A DNA stretch of 64,000 bases from contig JAJTUP010000005.1 of NCBI GenBank assembly GCA_021399435.1, forward strand, positions 558,001-622,000, written 5' to 3'. The stretch's first letter is position 1, and the number at the start of each line of letters is the position of its first letter. This document shows positions 1 to 11,986 of this stretch, in pieces. The notes below the pieces were generated by a model, which was given only the letters and a program-made list of their open reading frames with translations, searched no databases and was not told the origin of the DNA. The DNA is from Diaporthe sp. PMI_573 (lineage: Eukaryota; Ascomycota; Sordariomycetes; Diaporthales; Diaporthaceae). The translations under genes and the position numbers were made by a program.

Positions 1-649
1 CGACGTCTTCAGGTGGTGGGCGTGTTCGCCACGGCCTTTATGTGAGTTTAGAAGTCAGAAGACTAGTGTTGTTTACAATGAGGCTGACGTTATCATTTCC
101 AGGGGTGTGGTTGCGAGCGCGTTGTCTCTGGTCTACAGAATCCAGCTGATCGATGCTGATGATACTCTGTGGCCACAAGCCATCACTTCCATCTGCGCGT
201 AGGCTCTTTCCGTCCTTTCACCCTGTATTCCTTTATTGGGGCCCGCACTGACGCAGCTAACACCGTTGACACCATCTAGTCTCATCGAGTCCAACGTTGC
301 CATTATTGTGGGATGCATGCCAGCATTCTCACAGTTCTGCAAACAGTATGCTGCCGGCTCCGGGCTGTTCAAGTCACTTCGATCCTATCTTCGAGAAAAG
401 GGCCCCAGCAGCAACAGAGTCTGTGGTGATGTAGACGAGAGCAGGAGTCCGAAGCCGGTGCCACAAGCTGTATTATCACCGCTTGAGAGACAGAGGATAT
501 CCTGCGATATTTCAGATGCAACCTTGTCTTATGGAATGTCTTTGAATGGTGAGCGTGATTCTCCGGGCTTATCAACAGACATTATTCATTCTACGGACAT
601 TTCTCAGTATTGGGAATTAGAGAATGATAGCAATGAATGTTTAGCCTAG
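1..649 (+). CDS. PTH11/rhodopsin-like integral membrane protein, C-terminal part (5' end outside window)
   Basis: The 3' end of a gene in three pieces: exons 1-41, 103-198 and 280-649, with introns 42-102 (GTGAGT...CAG) and 199-279 (GTAGGC...TAG). The joined frame stays open and reads like the last membrane segment of the fungal rhodopsin-domain (SAT4/PTH11-like) family: a hydrophobic run with GVFATAF, then LIESNVAIIVGCMPA, the family's usual final-helix signature. About 110 residues of hydrophilic, Ser-rich cytosolic tail follow, as is typical. These are seven-helix plasma-membrane proteins, some of which sense surface or host cues; the ligand is unknown here. The class assignment is fairly secure and any specific role is not. 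Confidence 0.8.
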
Positions 650-1196
650 AAAACGTGTGCTACGTATTCGGCCTGGGAACCCCATTTCGTTCCCAAGCGC
701 TGGAATCAATTCTCAACTATTTTCAAGGTGGCACTTATCATAATTGCATGTGCCTACATTGTGGAAGCACGGACGTGAGACTCTATGGGTGCGCTTCTGG
801 TTGCTTGAGCAAAACTTCGAGGGCCCCACAGCGTTGTTGAATTCTCTTGGCACATATCTCAGACTGTTTTGTCCAAGGAAATCGGAAGGACCCGCTCCAC
901 GCCGCAATTTCCAAGTGGTGGTACTGTACCTATGTACTGTGTGAGTGCGGCGCAGCTAGCCGCTTGGGTCAGTCTGTTGGGAGCCAGACGAAGTCCCAGG
1001 TCCATTTAAAAGGCGTCGCAGCCAACTCCCACAGGTGGACCGGCCAATGTCGTTGGCTTGCTTGCTTCCTCCCTGCAACTCAATCACCAGTTTCTCGATT
1101 CTGTCGACATCGAAAATATCGCGTATGAGCTTCATTGGCTCCTTCACATCCAATTGCGCTTTCCTTGGATTCTTCACCAACAAAAAGACAATTCAA
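650..1196 (+). other. Intergenic region upstream of the FAD oxidase
   Basis: No supportable gene. The only open frame of note is an in-frame upstream extension of the oxidase reading frame from about 1035. It has no convincing signal peptide or family similarity, so it was treated as leader. Confidence 0.5.
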
Positions 1197-2766
1197 ATGG
1201 CTGACAGCAATAGGCTACGTGCAGTACGTGCCAGGCCTGGTCATAGACATTCGGCTGTAACTTGCAAAGATCAAGACTGACCAGGCTTTACTTCTAGGTC
1301 GAAAGTTTGGTCACCCTGCTGGGGCCGGAAAAGGTGTCTCTACCAGGAAGTCCCGCCTATGATGCGAGTCTATCGTCTTATTTCGCCTTGCAGGCGTCCT
1401 CAATCCGTCCATTGTGTTTCGTTGTGCCGCATACGGCCCACGATGTCTCGGCCGTAGTCCAGTCACTAGCCGCTGAGACCGTCACGAACTCGTGCGGTTT
1501 CTCAATTCGATCTGGTGGCCACATGTGGAATCCGGGCGCATCTAATTCATCCGGCGGGGTGACAGTCGACCTGGCGAAGCTCAACTCGATCGATGTCAAC
1601 GCTGAGGACTCGACCGTGTCTGTCGGGCCGGCCGCAACATGGGATGCTGTCTTCGCCAAGCTCGACCCCTTGGGACTGAGTGTTGCTGGAGGCCGTGTCG
1701 CGGGCGTGGGCGTGGGCGGGTTGACACTGGGAGGTGGCCTTTCGCATTTCTCGCCTCGCTATGGGTGGACTTGTGACACGGTCACGGCCTTTGAAGTTGT
1801 CTTGGCCGATGGCTCCATTGTGGAAGCCAATGAGACGCAGAACACGGATCTCTTCCACGGTCTTCGCGGCGGATGCAACAACTTCGGCATCGTCACCCAG
1901 GTTGACCTGAAGACGTTTGATCAAGGCGCTGTGTGGGCTGCCACGATCTATAGCCCGCTCTCTACTGTAGATGACCAGATCCGAATCTTCGCCAAGCTTG
2001 CGACAGCTGAGAACTATGACGAGAACGCCTCGTTCTTCACTGGGTTTGGGTACTCGCAGTCTAAAAACATGACAGTCGTCACCAACGACCTGGTCTACAC
2101 GAAGGCGGTAGAAAGCCCACCGTACTACAAGGGCTTTCTCGATCAACCTTCATTCTACAACTCATCCTCCCTCACCAATATGACGGAGCTTTCTAAACAA
2201 AAGGCGAGCTATCTACCTCCGGGAAAGTCGCGGTAAGCAGTGTGAATCCCCGTTCCGAGGCATCACGTCGGTCACTGACCAGAGCTAGATATCTATTCGC
2301 AACAACAACTTTCCTACCGACCGAGAAGATGCTCCGCGCAGCATACGATGCATACAGCAGCAGCTTGGAAGGCGTCAAGGACATCAAAGGCCTCACGTGG
2401 TCCATGTCATTTGAGCCGCTGCCCCCTCAGATCTACCAACGCAACGCAGCAGTCAACTCACTGGGGCTGGCCGACCGCAGCGGGAGCCGCGTCGTCTGCC
2501 TCTTCTCACAGGCCTGGTCTGATGACGCAGATAACGAGCGCGCCACCGCCGCGTCTGCTTCGCTCGTCAGCGCCATCGAGAAGGCCGCTCGAGATCTCGG
2601 GGCCTACGATCCATTCGTCTACCTGAATTACGCCGGGGACTGGCAGGACCCGATTTCGAGCTACGGGGACGAGAGCGTCCAGCAGCTGCGGCAGCTACGA
2701 GGCAGAGTTGATCCTGATGGGGTGTTCACGCGTCTTGTCCCTGGTGGATTCAAGATGGGATCTTAA
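1197..2766 (+). CDS. FAD-linked oxidase, BBE-like (6-hydroxy-D-nicotine oxidase type)
   Basis: Three exons close in phase to 479 aa: 1197-1223, 1298-2232 and 2289-2766. Intron 1 starts GTACGT and has a GACTGACC branch site; intron 2 starts GTAAGC. The protein has the FAD_binding_4 fold motifs: RSGGH around residues 80-84 (His84 is the residue that usually carries FAD covalently), then the Gly-rich GVGVGGLTLGGG and GGCNNFGIVT. The C-terminal berberine-bridge element reads YLNYAGDWQDP...GVFTRLVPGGFKM. Members are usually secreted or vacuolar oxidases of sugars, alkaloids or pathway intermediates. No clear signal peptide is seen with this start, and an in-frame start at 1035 is an alternative, so location is uncertain. 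The substrate cannot be told. The 15-bp repeat element begins 7 bases after the stop. Confidence 0.88.
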
Positions 2767-2772
2767 ATATGT

Positions 2773-3017
2773 ACGAGCCTTGCTCGGGTGTCCGCTTCGC
2801 GGCCACAGCATCCATAGTGCCAACTACCCAACTTCTCCCTACCAAACCTCCCATTGGCCAACCTCCTATAGGCCAACCTCCCATAGGTTAACCTCCAATG
2901 GGCTAACCTCCTATAGCGTAGCCATCTATATTGGGGAAACCCTCCTATAGAATAACCTCCTATGGGAAGACCTCTACTCGGAAAGTCTTCTATGGAACGA
3001 CTTCCTATAGAATAACC
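2773..3017 (+). repeat. Dispersed element: conserved ~50-bp head plus degenerate 15-bp tandem repeats (copy 1)
   Basis: A head of about 50 bp (contains GCTCGGGTGTCCGCT) is followed by imperfect 15-bp units with consensus GGNNAACCTCCTATA, running to about 3017 with growing decay. The head recurs at 11236, again directly after a gene's 3' end. Most head differences between the copies are C/T, consistent with C-to-T mutation pressure. Not a known transposon to me: no terminal inverted repeats and no coding frame. Confidence 0.75.
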
Positions 3018-4080
3018 AGACCAGAGATAGGTGAGCTATGGAGGCTCCATAAGCCACAGGTACTCCGTAATGACGTTTTCGACTTTTTTCTTTTTTGAAT
3101 GTGACTGTGTTACCGTAATAATAAAGCAAGTTCCTCCTGATCTCATCATATCCTCGAAACTCCACTCCGCTCGGTACCGACCAGCGATTAATCATGGGTT
3201 ATACTCGTGTTTAGAGAGAACATGATGACAAAAAAGGGATATATTCACCGATATCAAGGCCTGCAACCTGCTAAATGGGCACGTCTCTCACTCATTCCAA
3301 CGAATCGACCATTATTGCCGTTGACCCAATTACTATGTACTTAGTCAAAAATTGCTCCCTGGCAGTTTATGTTCTCCCCTGGGATCTGAGCATGGCTTCC
3401 ATTCAACATCTGGTACACACTTTGAGCCAAAAGGTTGAAATCACTAAGAAATCTGTCTTCCCGCGGTCCTGGCACCAACTGTGTAAGTATCATTACACAC
3501 TGGTGGCTCGACTCAGAAATCGGGCCTGTCGTGCTAAGTATTTGAGATACACTTTCTTGAGGTCACTCACCAAGATAGATTTTCTTTCTCATATTCAATA
3601 TTCTTTGCGCCGGTAAAAGACATTCCACTAGAATGTATGCGCGACATGCTCACCAGGCATCATTGGTTCACTAGCAGCTGGCCCACTAAGCGTCGGACGT
3701 GTAGCGGAGACGAAGGTCCCACACGGGCAGCTGACAATCAATGACCCCTTGCCGTGGGATGGCTGGGGACTGCTCAGCCTCAACTTGCGTCGGTAAGAAC
3801 TTCCTCCCATCATACTCCCAGACCTGAGCGAAGAGGTAGCGATAGCCGCCAACTCTCCTTCATGCTGGGCTTCACAACTAACGTGGTCAAGTCGTGTCCC
3901 TTGTCCACGGCGTACATATTGTAGAACACCGTCCGCTGCCGTAATCAGAGTGCTGGAGCATCTGCCGTAAACCGCAGTTGAACCCTGTCCAGCTTTAGCA
4001 GCAACCCCAGCTGCACCACTCCTTTCCTGAAACCGCCTACACGTTAACAATTACCCAAAGCTGGCTGTAGGCTTCAAAAC
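3018..4080. other. Intergenic region, no gene seen
   Basis: The left part is AT-rich and the right part (3630-4050) is more GC-rich. A 140-codon open frame on the minus strand at 3628-4050 has no recognisable domain or splice partner and is not called. Confidence 0.5.
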
Positions 4081-7000
4081 ATGGGGACATCGGATTACAA
4101 CAGCAATCCGGGTAGTGGCTGGGATGCGAATCCGTCATTAGTCGCCCAGCCGGAGGTCAACGTCAACCGCTTTCAAGACGAGGTCGCGACTCCAGACTCT
4201 GTCGACGCCAATCGTCCGAATGGCGGTGGTGCCAGAATCGGCCGGCCTCCACAATGGACAGAATCACGGTCCAGGAAACTGGCCAGGCTGTACACGTACA
4301 CCACCCTACCAATGGAGAAGGTCATCAATAAGATCTTTCCCGATAAAGATGTGAAGTATGATCTCCGCAAAGTTGTTGCTCCGTCTTCTCCATTCCGTAT
4401 CTGATATTGACGATGGCCCAGAAAAGCCTCGACACGAAATTCCATGCACACGACGGCCGGTCATGGAGATAGTGACTACATTCTCGGCAAAGATATCAAA
4501 ATCTTGTCTAGACCACTCAGATCTCAATCACTCACTTCTAAGCCACAGCTCAAAATCGCACCTCCCACCAAGCCGCAATTAAAGGTGTCCCTGCGACCGC
4601 CACGCTTACCACAGACCGGTGAGTGTCCTGCACCCAGCAAGTTGCAGCATATGAGAGAAGCTCCACAGCCCTCTCCTTCGGCCGTCCTTCCATCTCACTT
4701 GGATCTCAGCGGAAGTGTCCCTCGAGATCCAAGAAACCTGAAAGACTCTGGAGATATAAGAGATCTAAGAGATGACCCGTATACTGTGCGTGCCGGCCGC
4801 AGGGAGAGTATTCCCCCAAGAGATCCGCGAGAGGAGCGGTATCTGCTCGAAACACAACGAATCGCGGCCGAATCAAGAATGTCAGCCGAACCTGGCATGG
4901 TCTTCGACCAACGCGATCCACGCGTCATGGGATATCCGAGCCACCAGCATTCTCACTGGCCTGGTGAGATCTCAGATTCGAATGACGCAGCCGCAGATCT
5001 TGAACCGAAGATCGAGACACCGTCAGGCGCGAGCGAGAAGTTGAGCGCCAGCATAAAAGGTAAGCCTCCTATAGCGTTCCTGTCCCCAAGTATGACTGAC
5101 TATTTATTAACACCTGTACAGCTCGATGGGCCAACGGCTCTAGTATGCGTCAAGCAGTGAACAAGCGCCAAGAGACGCTCGCGCGTGAGAAACAGAAACA
5201 GAGTGACGCGAACCTTCTTATCGCACGCTACAAGGAACGTGCACCAAAGCCCGACACCAGCGCTTTGGAGAAAGTTGGACAGTATCTAGACGGTCTTGAA
5301 TCGGATAACAGCGACTTATCAGATGAGGAAGAAGCCGGTATTGAGCAAACGGTCACTGAACTGGAAACTTTCCTCTTGCAGGGGAAACCATTCAAAGCTC
5401 TGAAATGGCACCTACGAAGCCTAATAATTCGGAACCAGCGTGTCGAACAGGTCAAAGCCTCTGCCGAACAGCTCCTCGATTTTATGCTTTGCAACCTTAA
5501 GCTCGAGGAAACCTTCGCCAGGGCTTGCAGCCGTATGCCTGATTTCAGCACATGGCTAGGGTTGAAAATAGGTGTTTTAACTGCGAGGCTGGAAACCGAG
5601 CTAAGGGCTACATCCCCTGTGACAGACTACCTACGCACCTATTCAGTCTATCTCTCGGCCCAGGTAGTCCATAAATTGAGTCAAAGACCCAACATCTCTT
5701 ATATGAAGACCTTGGAGTCTCACTGCTAAGAACAGGGCAAAGAGTACAGCACTGAACTCAGACCATCTCAAGAGATCCTAGAAGATATCATGGCCGAAAA
5801 GTTACCAAAAGTCTTTGGGGGAGAATTTTCTGAACAAGCCGCTTGGGCTGGGCTGATTTCCACGAAAGCGTTCCGTGAATTCTTCGCAGACCTTTCAGAT
5901 GCTGCTTATCCGACGTTCTTCTCCGAGTGCCGCAAAACCCTGAAAGCGGCAATCGACTCTGAGGTTGACGGACCTTCGCCTCAGTCTGAGGAGAGATACC
6001 TACTGTCAACGCTTATGGAGTTACAGTGGTGCTCGGCATGGCGTGGTTCGAAGTTCTCTATTTCCGTTGAGTCTTCCGACCGTGTGCCATGGATTGATCG
6101 GTTGAAGCTTGCCATCGAGAGAAGCAGTGAATCAGAATGGACTTGGTGGCCATTGTCACCGCCACCGAGGGCTCAATCACCTGCTCATGTCCAGCTCGAG
6201 CCACTCGATATGCGCCAGCAATTCTCAAGGGCTGCGTTGTTTTGTTTGGTGAGTTTCCCTAATAGTCTCTGCAACATAAGTGCCAGTTTTAGCCCAACTC
6301 CCCCCCCCCCCAAACCAAACTCAACAAATATTTCGCCCCCCTGCTTGGAAACCGAGGTAGTGGACACTGCACAGGCTTGCTGTAGTGGGCGATCTACCCA
6401 GCAGGCCCGGGGTTGACTTTCCGAAAGCTATCGTACACTCGTCCTCATGCTACCTCTGCATGAATCACGTAGGCTGACCAGCTCAGTCCTTGTATTTTGG
6501 CCTAGGAGTCACACAATTTGCGGCCAGCTTGATTCAACAGCACTTGCGAGTTTCCAGTCTTGGATCTTTCCAGCGAGATTTTCTCGTCCCTGCCATTGCA
6601 TATATTTTCTGTGGCATAGTAAGTGTCCAATATTAACCACCGTGATACTGAGACTTGACTGCTTTTCAGTTCCGGGGTGCTGACATAGCGAAGCTTCTAG
6701 ATGTTCTACTCGACATCGCGGCCGCGGCCATTGTACGTATTAGGGGAAATCTGTTCTTCAAAGGACGCCCGGAACCAATTCGAAGTCAAGGAGCACATGG
6801 AGACTGTGCGAAGGTCATATCGTGGACATGTACATGCGGCTCCACCCGTCGGGAGCTTGTTTCGCCCAAATATGCCAAACTATTCCAGCAATTCGCCAGC
6901 GAATATCCCACAGCACACTACGACAACAATCCAATCCAACTAGATAGCCTTACTGTTCCACAGACTCCATCTCAAACTCCCTCGAGGGACTCCTCTTCGT

Positions 7001-7886
7001 CTGCAGACACGCAAAGTGTGGACAGCTTGGATTCAACTGATGGGGGCAGCGGCAGAGCCTCTGTTTCGACGGCACCTAGCAGTATAGGCTCCACTGCCAT
7101 CACACTGGACTCTGACTCCCAAGCCTTCGTCCATTTGCTTGTTCGCAACGGAGATCGATATGTGATGTCCTCAATGAACGTCACCGACAAAGGCGCTAAG
7201 GGATTTTTTCCAAGATCTCATAGTCTGCTATCATCAACATCGAGGGTTCCTTCGCCGTATTTTTTCCATTTTCGTGTACAGTCATTGCAACTTCGTGAAG
7301 GTCAGTGCATCTGTGCCTCTCGAGGCTTTATACGCCAGTACTTATTGACGTCTAGGTAAAACGCCATCGCGCATATCCCTTCTCTCCGATTCCAGGATTC
7401 TCATTCCCCGAGCTGGGCAAAGACATCGAATACCATGAATACACATACAGCCCCCAGCCGATGACACAAGCCCCCATCACCAAGCACATGTTCAACGACT
7501 TCTTCTATTCCTGCTATGACAGCCACAATCTAAAGCACTCGTTCCTCCACAAGTTTCTTTCGTCCTGCGATGTCATTGAAACTCTCCCGCAAGGCCTTCT
7601 GGAAAATATGCCGAAACGTGATCGAGAGGTCATGGCTGGTGCGCAGTTCAGCAGGGTGGAGCAATTCTGGGGGATCGTGGCACGGGAGCAACGTTCGGCG
7701 TTAAGGGTTGTGCTGTACATGCTGCTGAGCCTTACGCCTACGATTTGGTTCACGTTCATGTGGCTGTTCTCTTGGGGCCATGAGGGAGACCTTCAAAATG
7801 CCACCGTCCCTGTGACAATCAGCATTGCTACTCTCAGTATGATCTGGGTTGTGGTATATTCTGGTGGTGAGGTGGAACACAAATGA
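4081..7886 (+). pseudogene. Conserved fungal protein with C-terminal membrane pair, reading frame disrupted
   Basis: Proposed exons: 4081-4355, 4422-5059, 5122-5663, 5745-6248, 6361-6618, 6670-7300 and 7356-7886. The N-terminus has the RSRKLARLYTYTTLP motif seen at the start of a family of large uncharacterised fungal proteins. Later come the ISWTCTCG Cys motif and, at the end, two hydrophobic segments around IWFTFMWLFSW and GDLQNATVPVTIS. Three oddities argue for decay. There is an in-frame TAA at 5727-5729, avoided only if a weak intron 5664-5744 is real. There is a TGA at 6475-6477 inside otherwise protein-like sequence. A +1 shift lies at a T6 run (7204-7209), after which the frame resumes with DFFQDLIVCYHQHRG. 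Sequencing error at homopolymers is the alternative. The function of the family is not known to me. Confidence 0.6.
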
Positions 7887-8210
7887 ATTTGTGTTGTGTA
7901 GGAAGAGCGGATGAAATATGAGGATAGTGTGTTCTCAAAAGAAAAATGTACAGCTTATTTAACGCTCATTTAGGTATAATATATGCATTGGTTTGTATAG
8001 AACTCTAAGCATATTGGGTGGGCCGTTGTATAGCTGACCTTTTAATCCAGAGCCTTTACACTCTCCCCATCATTTTGTCTCTACTTACTATTCCTGCCAT
8101 GGGTCCCTGGCCCCCGTCATCCCATTTCCTGTACTCCTCCTGCTCTACCTGATGGCCCCTCTCCTCATCCTTCGCGCGCCCTGCCTTTCCCGTTCCTTTC
8201 GCACTGACAC

Positions 8211-8430
8211 CTACTCCACACTAGCCAGAATCAACACACCGCCGAGCCAGCTCATCAGCCCGGGAATCAGCCCCCACAGCCCCCAGTCGAACGCCAGTGC
8301 GAACAGCATCTGCAAGTACACCAGGTTGAGCACCAGCATGCTCTTGAGGTGAGCCAGGCACACCGTGGGTAGGAACTGCATGGTGAAACAGTTCGCGTCC
8401 AGCAGGGCGACCGCGCAACGGGAGTTGACT
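8211..8430 (-). pseudogene. Fragment resembling the C-terminus of a drug/metabolite (EamA-type) transporter
   Basis: The minus strand reads an open frame ending LVYLQMLFALAFDWGLWG, then PGLMSWLGGVLILAS and a stop. This looks like the last two helices of a fungal DMT-superfamily permease. No matching upstream helices are found: the preceding ~200 bases hold splice-like signals but no membrane segments. It is best read as a relic left by deletion. The family call rests on one short stretch. Confidence 0.45.
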
Positions 8431-9387
8431 GACCTTCAATGTCGAAGCTACTGCCGGATGATGATAACTTCCATGCCCCGTTAACATACCATCAGTGATT
8501 GGAAGATCGGCCTTTGAGTGCCGCGCAGCTTGATCAGTCGGCGGGATGGGTATTCGTACTTCATCGTCCGATGCCATGTCTCGTGGTCCTTCATGAAAAT
8601 GAAAGAGCACCTACCTCGAGCGAAGTACATCCCTTGATGACAATAGAATATCCCAGATTCACTGGAATAAAGTAGCCGTTTTCCTGAAGTCTATTGGGAA
8701 CTTTTCCGACCTGTAAATAGGGCGGGTTCTATAAGCCCTGGCCAAGCTGGCGAGGAGTAGGTGAGCGACGCTTTTACTCGGTCACGCGACCAGCCTCCAC
8801 GTGTAGAGACTTGGGGTAATTAAAATTCACGCAGGTTTCCCCGGAATTTCCCCAAATTTTGCTTCTTCATGTTTTAGTTGTCCGCTTTGGGGATTCGGTG
8901 TGCTTCTGCAAGAACTTTGCTCGCTCAGTGTGACCACACCTTCACTACCAAGTCCAGGTTGTCACCAAAATCATTGGCAGAGCTCGAAACGGAAGTGCCT
9001 AAAATACGTTATGCCAATACTCTTTGATATGCACTCCCCGCACACAGCGGGGTACAATTGTGCATCTCTGCCCAAGTAGGTAGCCCAGACATGAGGTCTG
9101 CATCTAGCGTGAGGCACACGACCTCAGGCTGGTCCTCCACTTGAGACCTAGCCAATGGGCCCGATTTCTCCACATGTATTATATGGTTTTACTACCGTCT
9201 TGCAAAGCTCAGACAGCGCTGGCTCCGGTTTCCCAACAATGTCCTTCTTCATTCCCTCGGTCCCTCCTACTTATCGCCGGCTTTTGTATCTGGGTCTTCT
9301 TGGCTACGCGCAAGCCTTCTCCCGAAGTTCGAAACGCAAGCCGAAAAGCAGATATTGATACCTTAATGGTGTGTATCTACCTTATCC
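8431..9387. other. Intergenic region, no gene seen
   Basis: Apart from fragments that may belong to the transporter relic (to about 8610 on the minus strand), nothing supportable is seen. The right part is presumably the promoter of the hydrolase gene. Confidence 0.5.
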
Positions 9388-10950
9388 ATGGCGAATCACT
9401 CGTGGACCGATCTGCCTGCGCAGATCCAAAGTAGCTTCGAAAAGCTAAACGAGAGCCTGGCTTCGGATCCCCAGCTGCTGGCCTTTACAGACACCCAATC
9501 AGCCAGCGAGCCAGTCACCTACGGCTGGAGAGCCGCGGGATCTGACAATGCGGTTCTCTGTATCGTGTCCAAGGACTCGACGACGGTCAGGTCCGGCAAG
9601 ACATCCGAAGCTGTGTTTCTTTTGTCGGCGCTACCAGAGCAATGGTACGAATTCTACCAGCCCATGCCCAAGCCGCCCTTTCAAAGCTATTGGGGCATGT
9701 TCGGCATGAATGTTCACCAACAGGGCGTGGAGGTGCTGGGCAGCCAGGACCTATACATCAACTACACATCCATCTGGCGCCGCGTTCTCGAGCTTAGCCA
9801 CGCCGCCATTCACGGCCCTATGGTGGAAGACACGCTTCCAGAGCCTGTACTCGAAGACCCAATCGTCGGCCGCTACGTCTACGTGACGCCCCCGAGCTTC
9901 GGCCGCACCAAGATCTTCTACGAGCAGACGGGCAAGGTCGGCAACCAAGACATCCTGTTCCTCCACACGGCCGGAAGCGACTCGCGCCAATACCATGGAG
10001 TCATGACTGACCCGCGCATGCTATCACGGTGCCGCATGACGGCGTTTGACCTCCCGGGCCACGGGAGAAGTTTCCCATCCGAGACGCAAATCCCCGGTCG
10101 CCACCACAACACCGAGGATGCTTACGTCGGTTGCATCCGCGAGGTCATCCGCGCGCTTGGCCTCGTCAAGCCTATCGTCTGTGGAGCCAGCATGGGCGGC
10201 CACGTATGCCTGGCCATTGCTTTGAGGGCCGATGAGGTCGGCGCTGGTGCAGTCATTCCTTGTCAAGGGTTGGTCTTCCCGTCCAGTGGCGTCCTCCCAT
10301 CCTCCCAAATCAGAACATGATATGATTTGTGTCGTGTTACTGATTCTTATACCATCGTTGAATACAGATCCGAATACACCGGCATGGATCGGCAATCGTG
10401 GGATCGGTCACTGTTTGTCAACCAAACACTCTTCAATCCCGAATGGATTTACGGGGTAAGTGGATTTTCGGGCGCTTTATCGGGGCTTTCTTCCTTTGTG
10501 CCTGGCCGGATGGTGTATCCGCCATATACTGTTTTACCCCAGTCTCTGATCCGTGGTCTGTCTGGACATCCTATAGCTAATTTTCGAATCTGGTAGATGA
10601 TGGCGCCCACAGCCCCACGCATCAACCGCGACCTAGTCTGGCATCTCTACTCCGGGCAGGCTTATGGTATATTCCACGGAGATCTCGAGTTCTACTTCGG
10701 AGGTTGGGATGGCCGAGGCCGTGTCGAGCATATCGACACTGCCAGGTGTCCTGTGTACATGCTGACGGGTGAATACGACTGGAGCAATACGCCAGAGCTG
10801 AGTGAGAAGACGGCGGCTAAGATTCCAGGGGCCCGATTCACGAGAATGGAGGGTCTTGGGCACTTCCCCGCCACTGAGAACCCTCAAAGATTTGTCGGAT
10901 ATCTCATTGAAGCTGTTGATTATGTCACGAGCCAGATGGCCAGTAAATAG
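9388..10950 (+). CDS. Alpha/beta-fold hydrolase with an N-terminal accessory domain
   Basis: Three exons close in phase to 440 aa: 9388-10268, 10368-10455 and 10597-10950. Residues 1 to about 165 form a region without catalytic motifs (contains YGWRAAG and WGMFGM) that is often found ahead of the hydrolase in fungal homologues. The hydrolase core shows ILFLHTAGSDSRQY (oxyanion loop region), FDLPGHGRS, the nucleophile elbow GASMGG (Ser268), the acid-residue strand GEYDWSN and the catalytic-His loop GLGHFPATENP. The triad looks complete, so the enzyme should be active on an ester, lactone or similar substrate that cannot be named. Intron 1 uses a less usual GTTGGT donor, chosen because it alone keeps the frame. 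No signal peptide is seen, so it is probably cytosolic. Confidence 0.88.
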
Positions 10951-11235
10951 GCACAAGATCAACCACCGTGGCAGGATGGCCTGCCAGCATTCTGACTGCA
11001 ATTGAGACGATAAGGGTAACACCGACAACAAATTCGTACTCGGCCTTTCGGCGACATCTTCTGCGAATGGCTGGGCGAGGTTTGCTACCAGGGGCCTTGG
11101 TCTGACGGCCTTAAGTGCCTTGCTGTCATATGATATATGTACCGTGAATTTACGCCGTAATGGCGATTGCTTTTACGTGTGTTGTGCGGAGTTCTTTTTC
11201 GTGACACTTGCGGTAGCTAGTGCTGAGAAGTTTAA

Positions 11236-11570
11236 ACGAGCTTTGCTCGGGTGTCCGCTACGTGGCCATAGCATCTATCGCCAACCTCAGATATCATTTA
11301 ACCTTCTACATGTCGATCTCTTTTGGGATAGCCTTCTCTAGGGCAACCTCGTACAGGATAATCTCCAATGGGACAACCTCTTATAGGATAACCTCCTATA
11401 GGATAACCTCTTATAGGATAACCTCTTTTAGCATAGCCTCCCTTAGAAAACCCTCTACTGTGAATAGGATAACATCTGATAGAATAGTCTGTCTTAGGAG
11501 AATCTCTTATGTCAAAACCTCTTATGGGAAACCCTCTCATAGGAAAGCTTCTCATAAGAAAACCTTCTAC
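11236..11570 (+). repeat. Dispersed element: conserved head plus degenerate 15-bp tandem repeats (copy 2)
   Basis: The head at 11236-11284 matches the head at 2773 at roughly nine positions in ten. It is followed by 15-bp units (GGATAACCTCCTATA and close variants) that are cleanest at 11370-11420 and decay to about 11570. The 5-codon periodicity keeps frames open on both strands by chance, so apparent Arg/Ile/Thr/Ser-rich frames here are not genes. It begins 286 bases after the stop of the hydrolase gene. Confidence 0.78.
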
Positions 11571-11790
11571 TCTCCTTCGCTTCCGTTCCCGTATTTATTG
11601 TCGACATCAGTGCTGCGGGTAAATGGAGGATGGCCGGTCTGGGTGACTAATACAAATCGCCCGATTTAAGCATCCACCGACTCAGAGATCGTACCCTACT
11701 AGTATCTAGTCCTTCGAAACCAGCCCAAACTTCTCATCTAACGCCCAAGTCAGCCGGAGCCATCTCTGAGCTTTGGCTGGACCACACCTG

Positions 11791-11815
11791 AATTGGCCAC
11801 AAATATCTATAAAAG
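11791..11815 (+). promoter_or_regulatory. Core promoter: inverted CCAAT box and TATA box
   Basis: ATTGG (reverse CCAAT) at 11792-11796 and TATAAAAG at 11808-11815 lie about 170-195 bases ahead of the start at 11987. A pyrimidine-rich probable initiation region with CTCT motifs follows. A well-formed TATA box suggests regulated rather than housekeeping expression; that is inference. Confidence 0.6.
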
Positions 11816-11986
11816 CTACCCCGCGAGTGAACTCTTCGTGCTTTCTGCTCTGAAACTCTCAATCCACAGAATACTCAGTGCTCTAGAATTTGGTCTATAA
11901 TACTACCAGACCGGCCAAGCGGACACTGTCATCTTATCTCCATCAACTTGAAACAAGACTTTTGAGAAAACGTTTGGCACAGCAAG

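Noticed and set aside
2773..3017. CRISPR-like repeat array
   Set aside because: Units are contiguous 15-bp tandem repeats with no unique spacers, in a eukaryotic genome.
3628..4050. 140-codon minus-strand frame
   Set aside because: No recognisable domain, no splice partners, composition like chance frames in GC-rich intergenic DNA.
5664..5744. A confident intron removing the TAA at 5727
   Set aside because: The GTAGTC donor is weak, and the only in-frame acceptor (GCAAAGAG) is skipped over by nearer AGs. Kept as possible, not certain.
11298..11669. Arg/Ile/Ser/Thr repeat 'proteins' on both strands
   Set aside because: Produced by the 15-bp (5-codon) tandem repeat, which cannot create a stop once in phase. 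No start context or domain.
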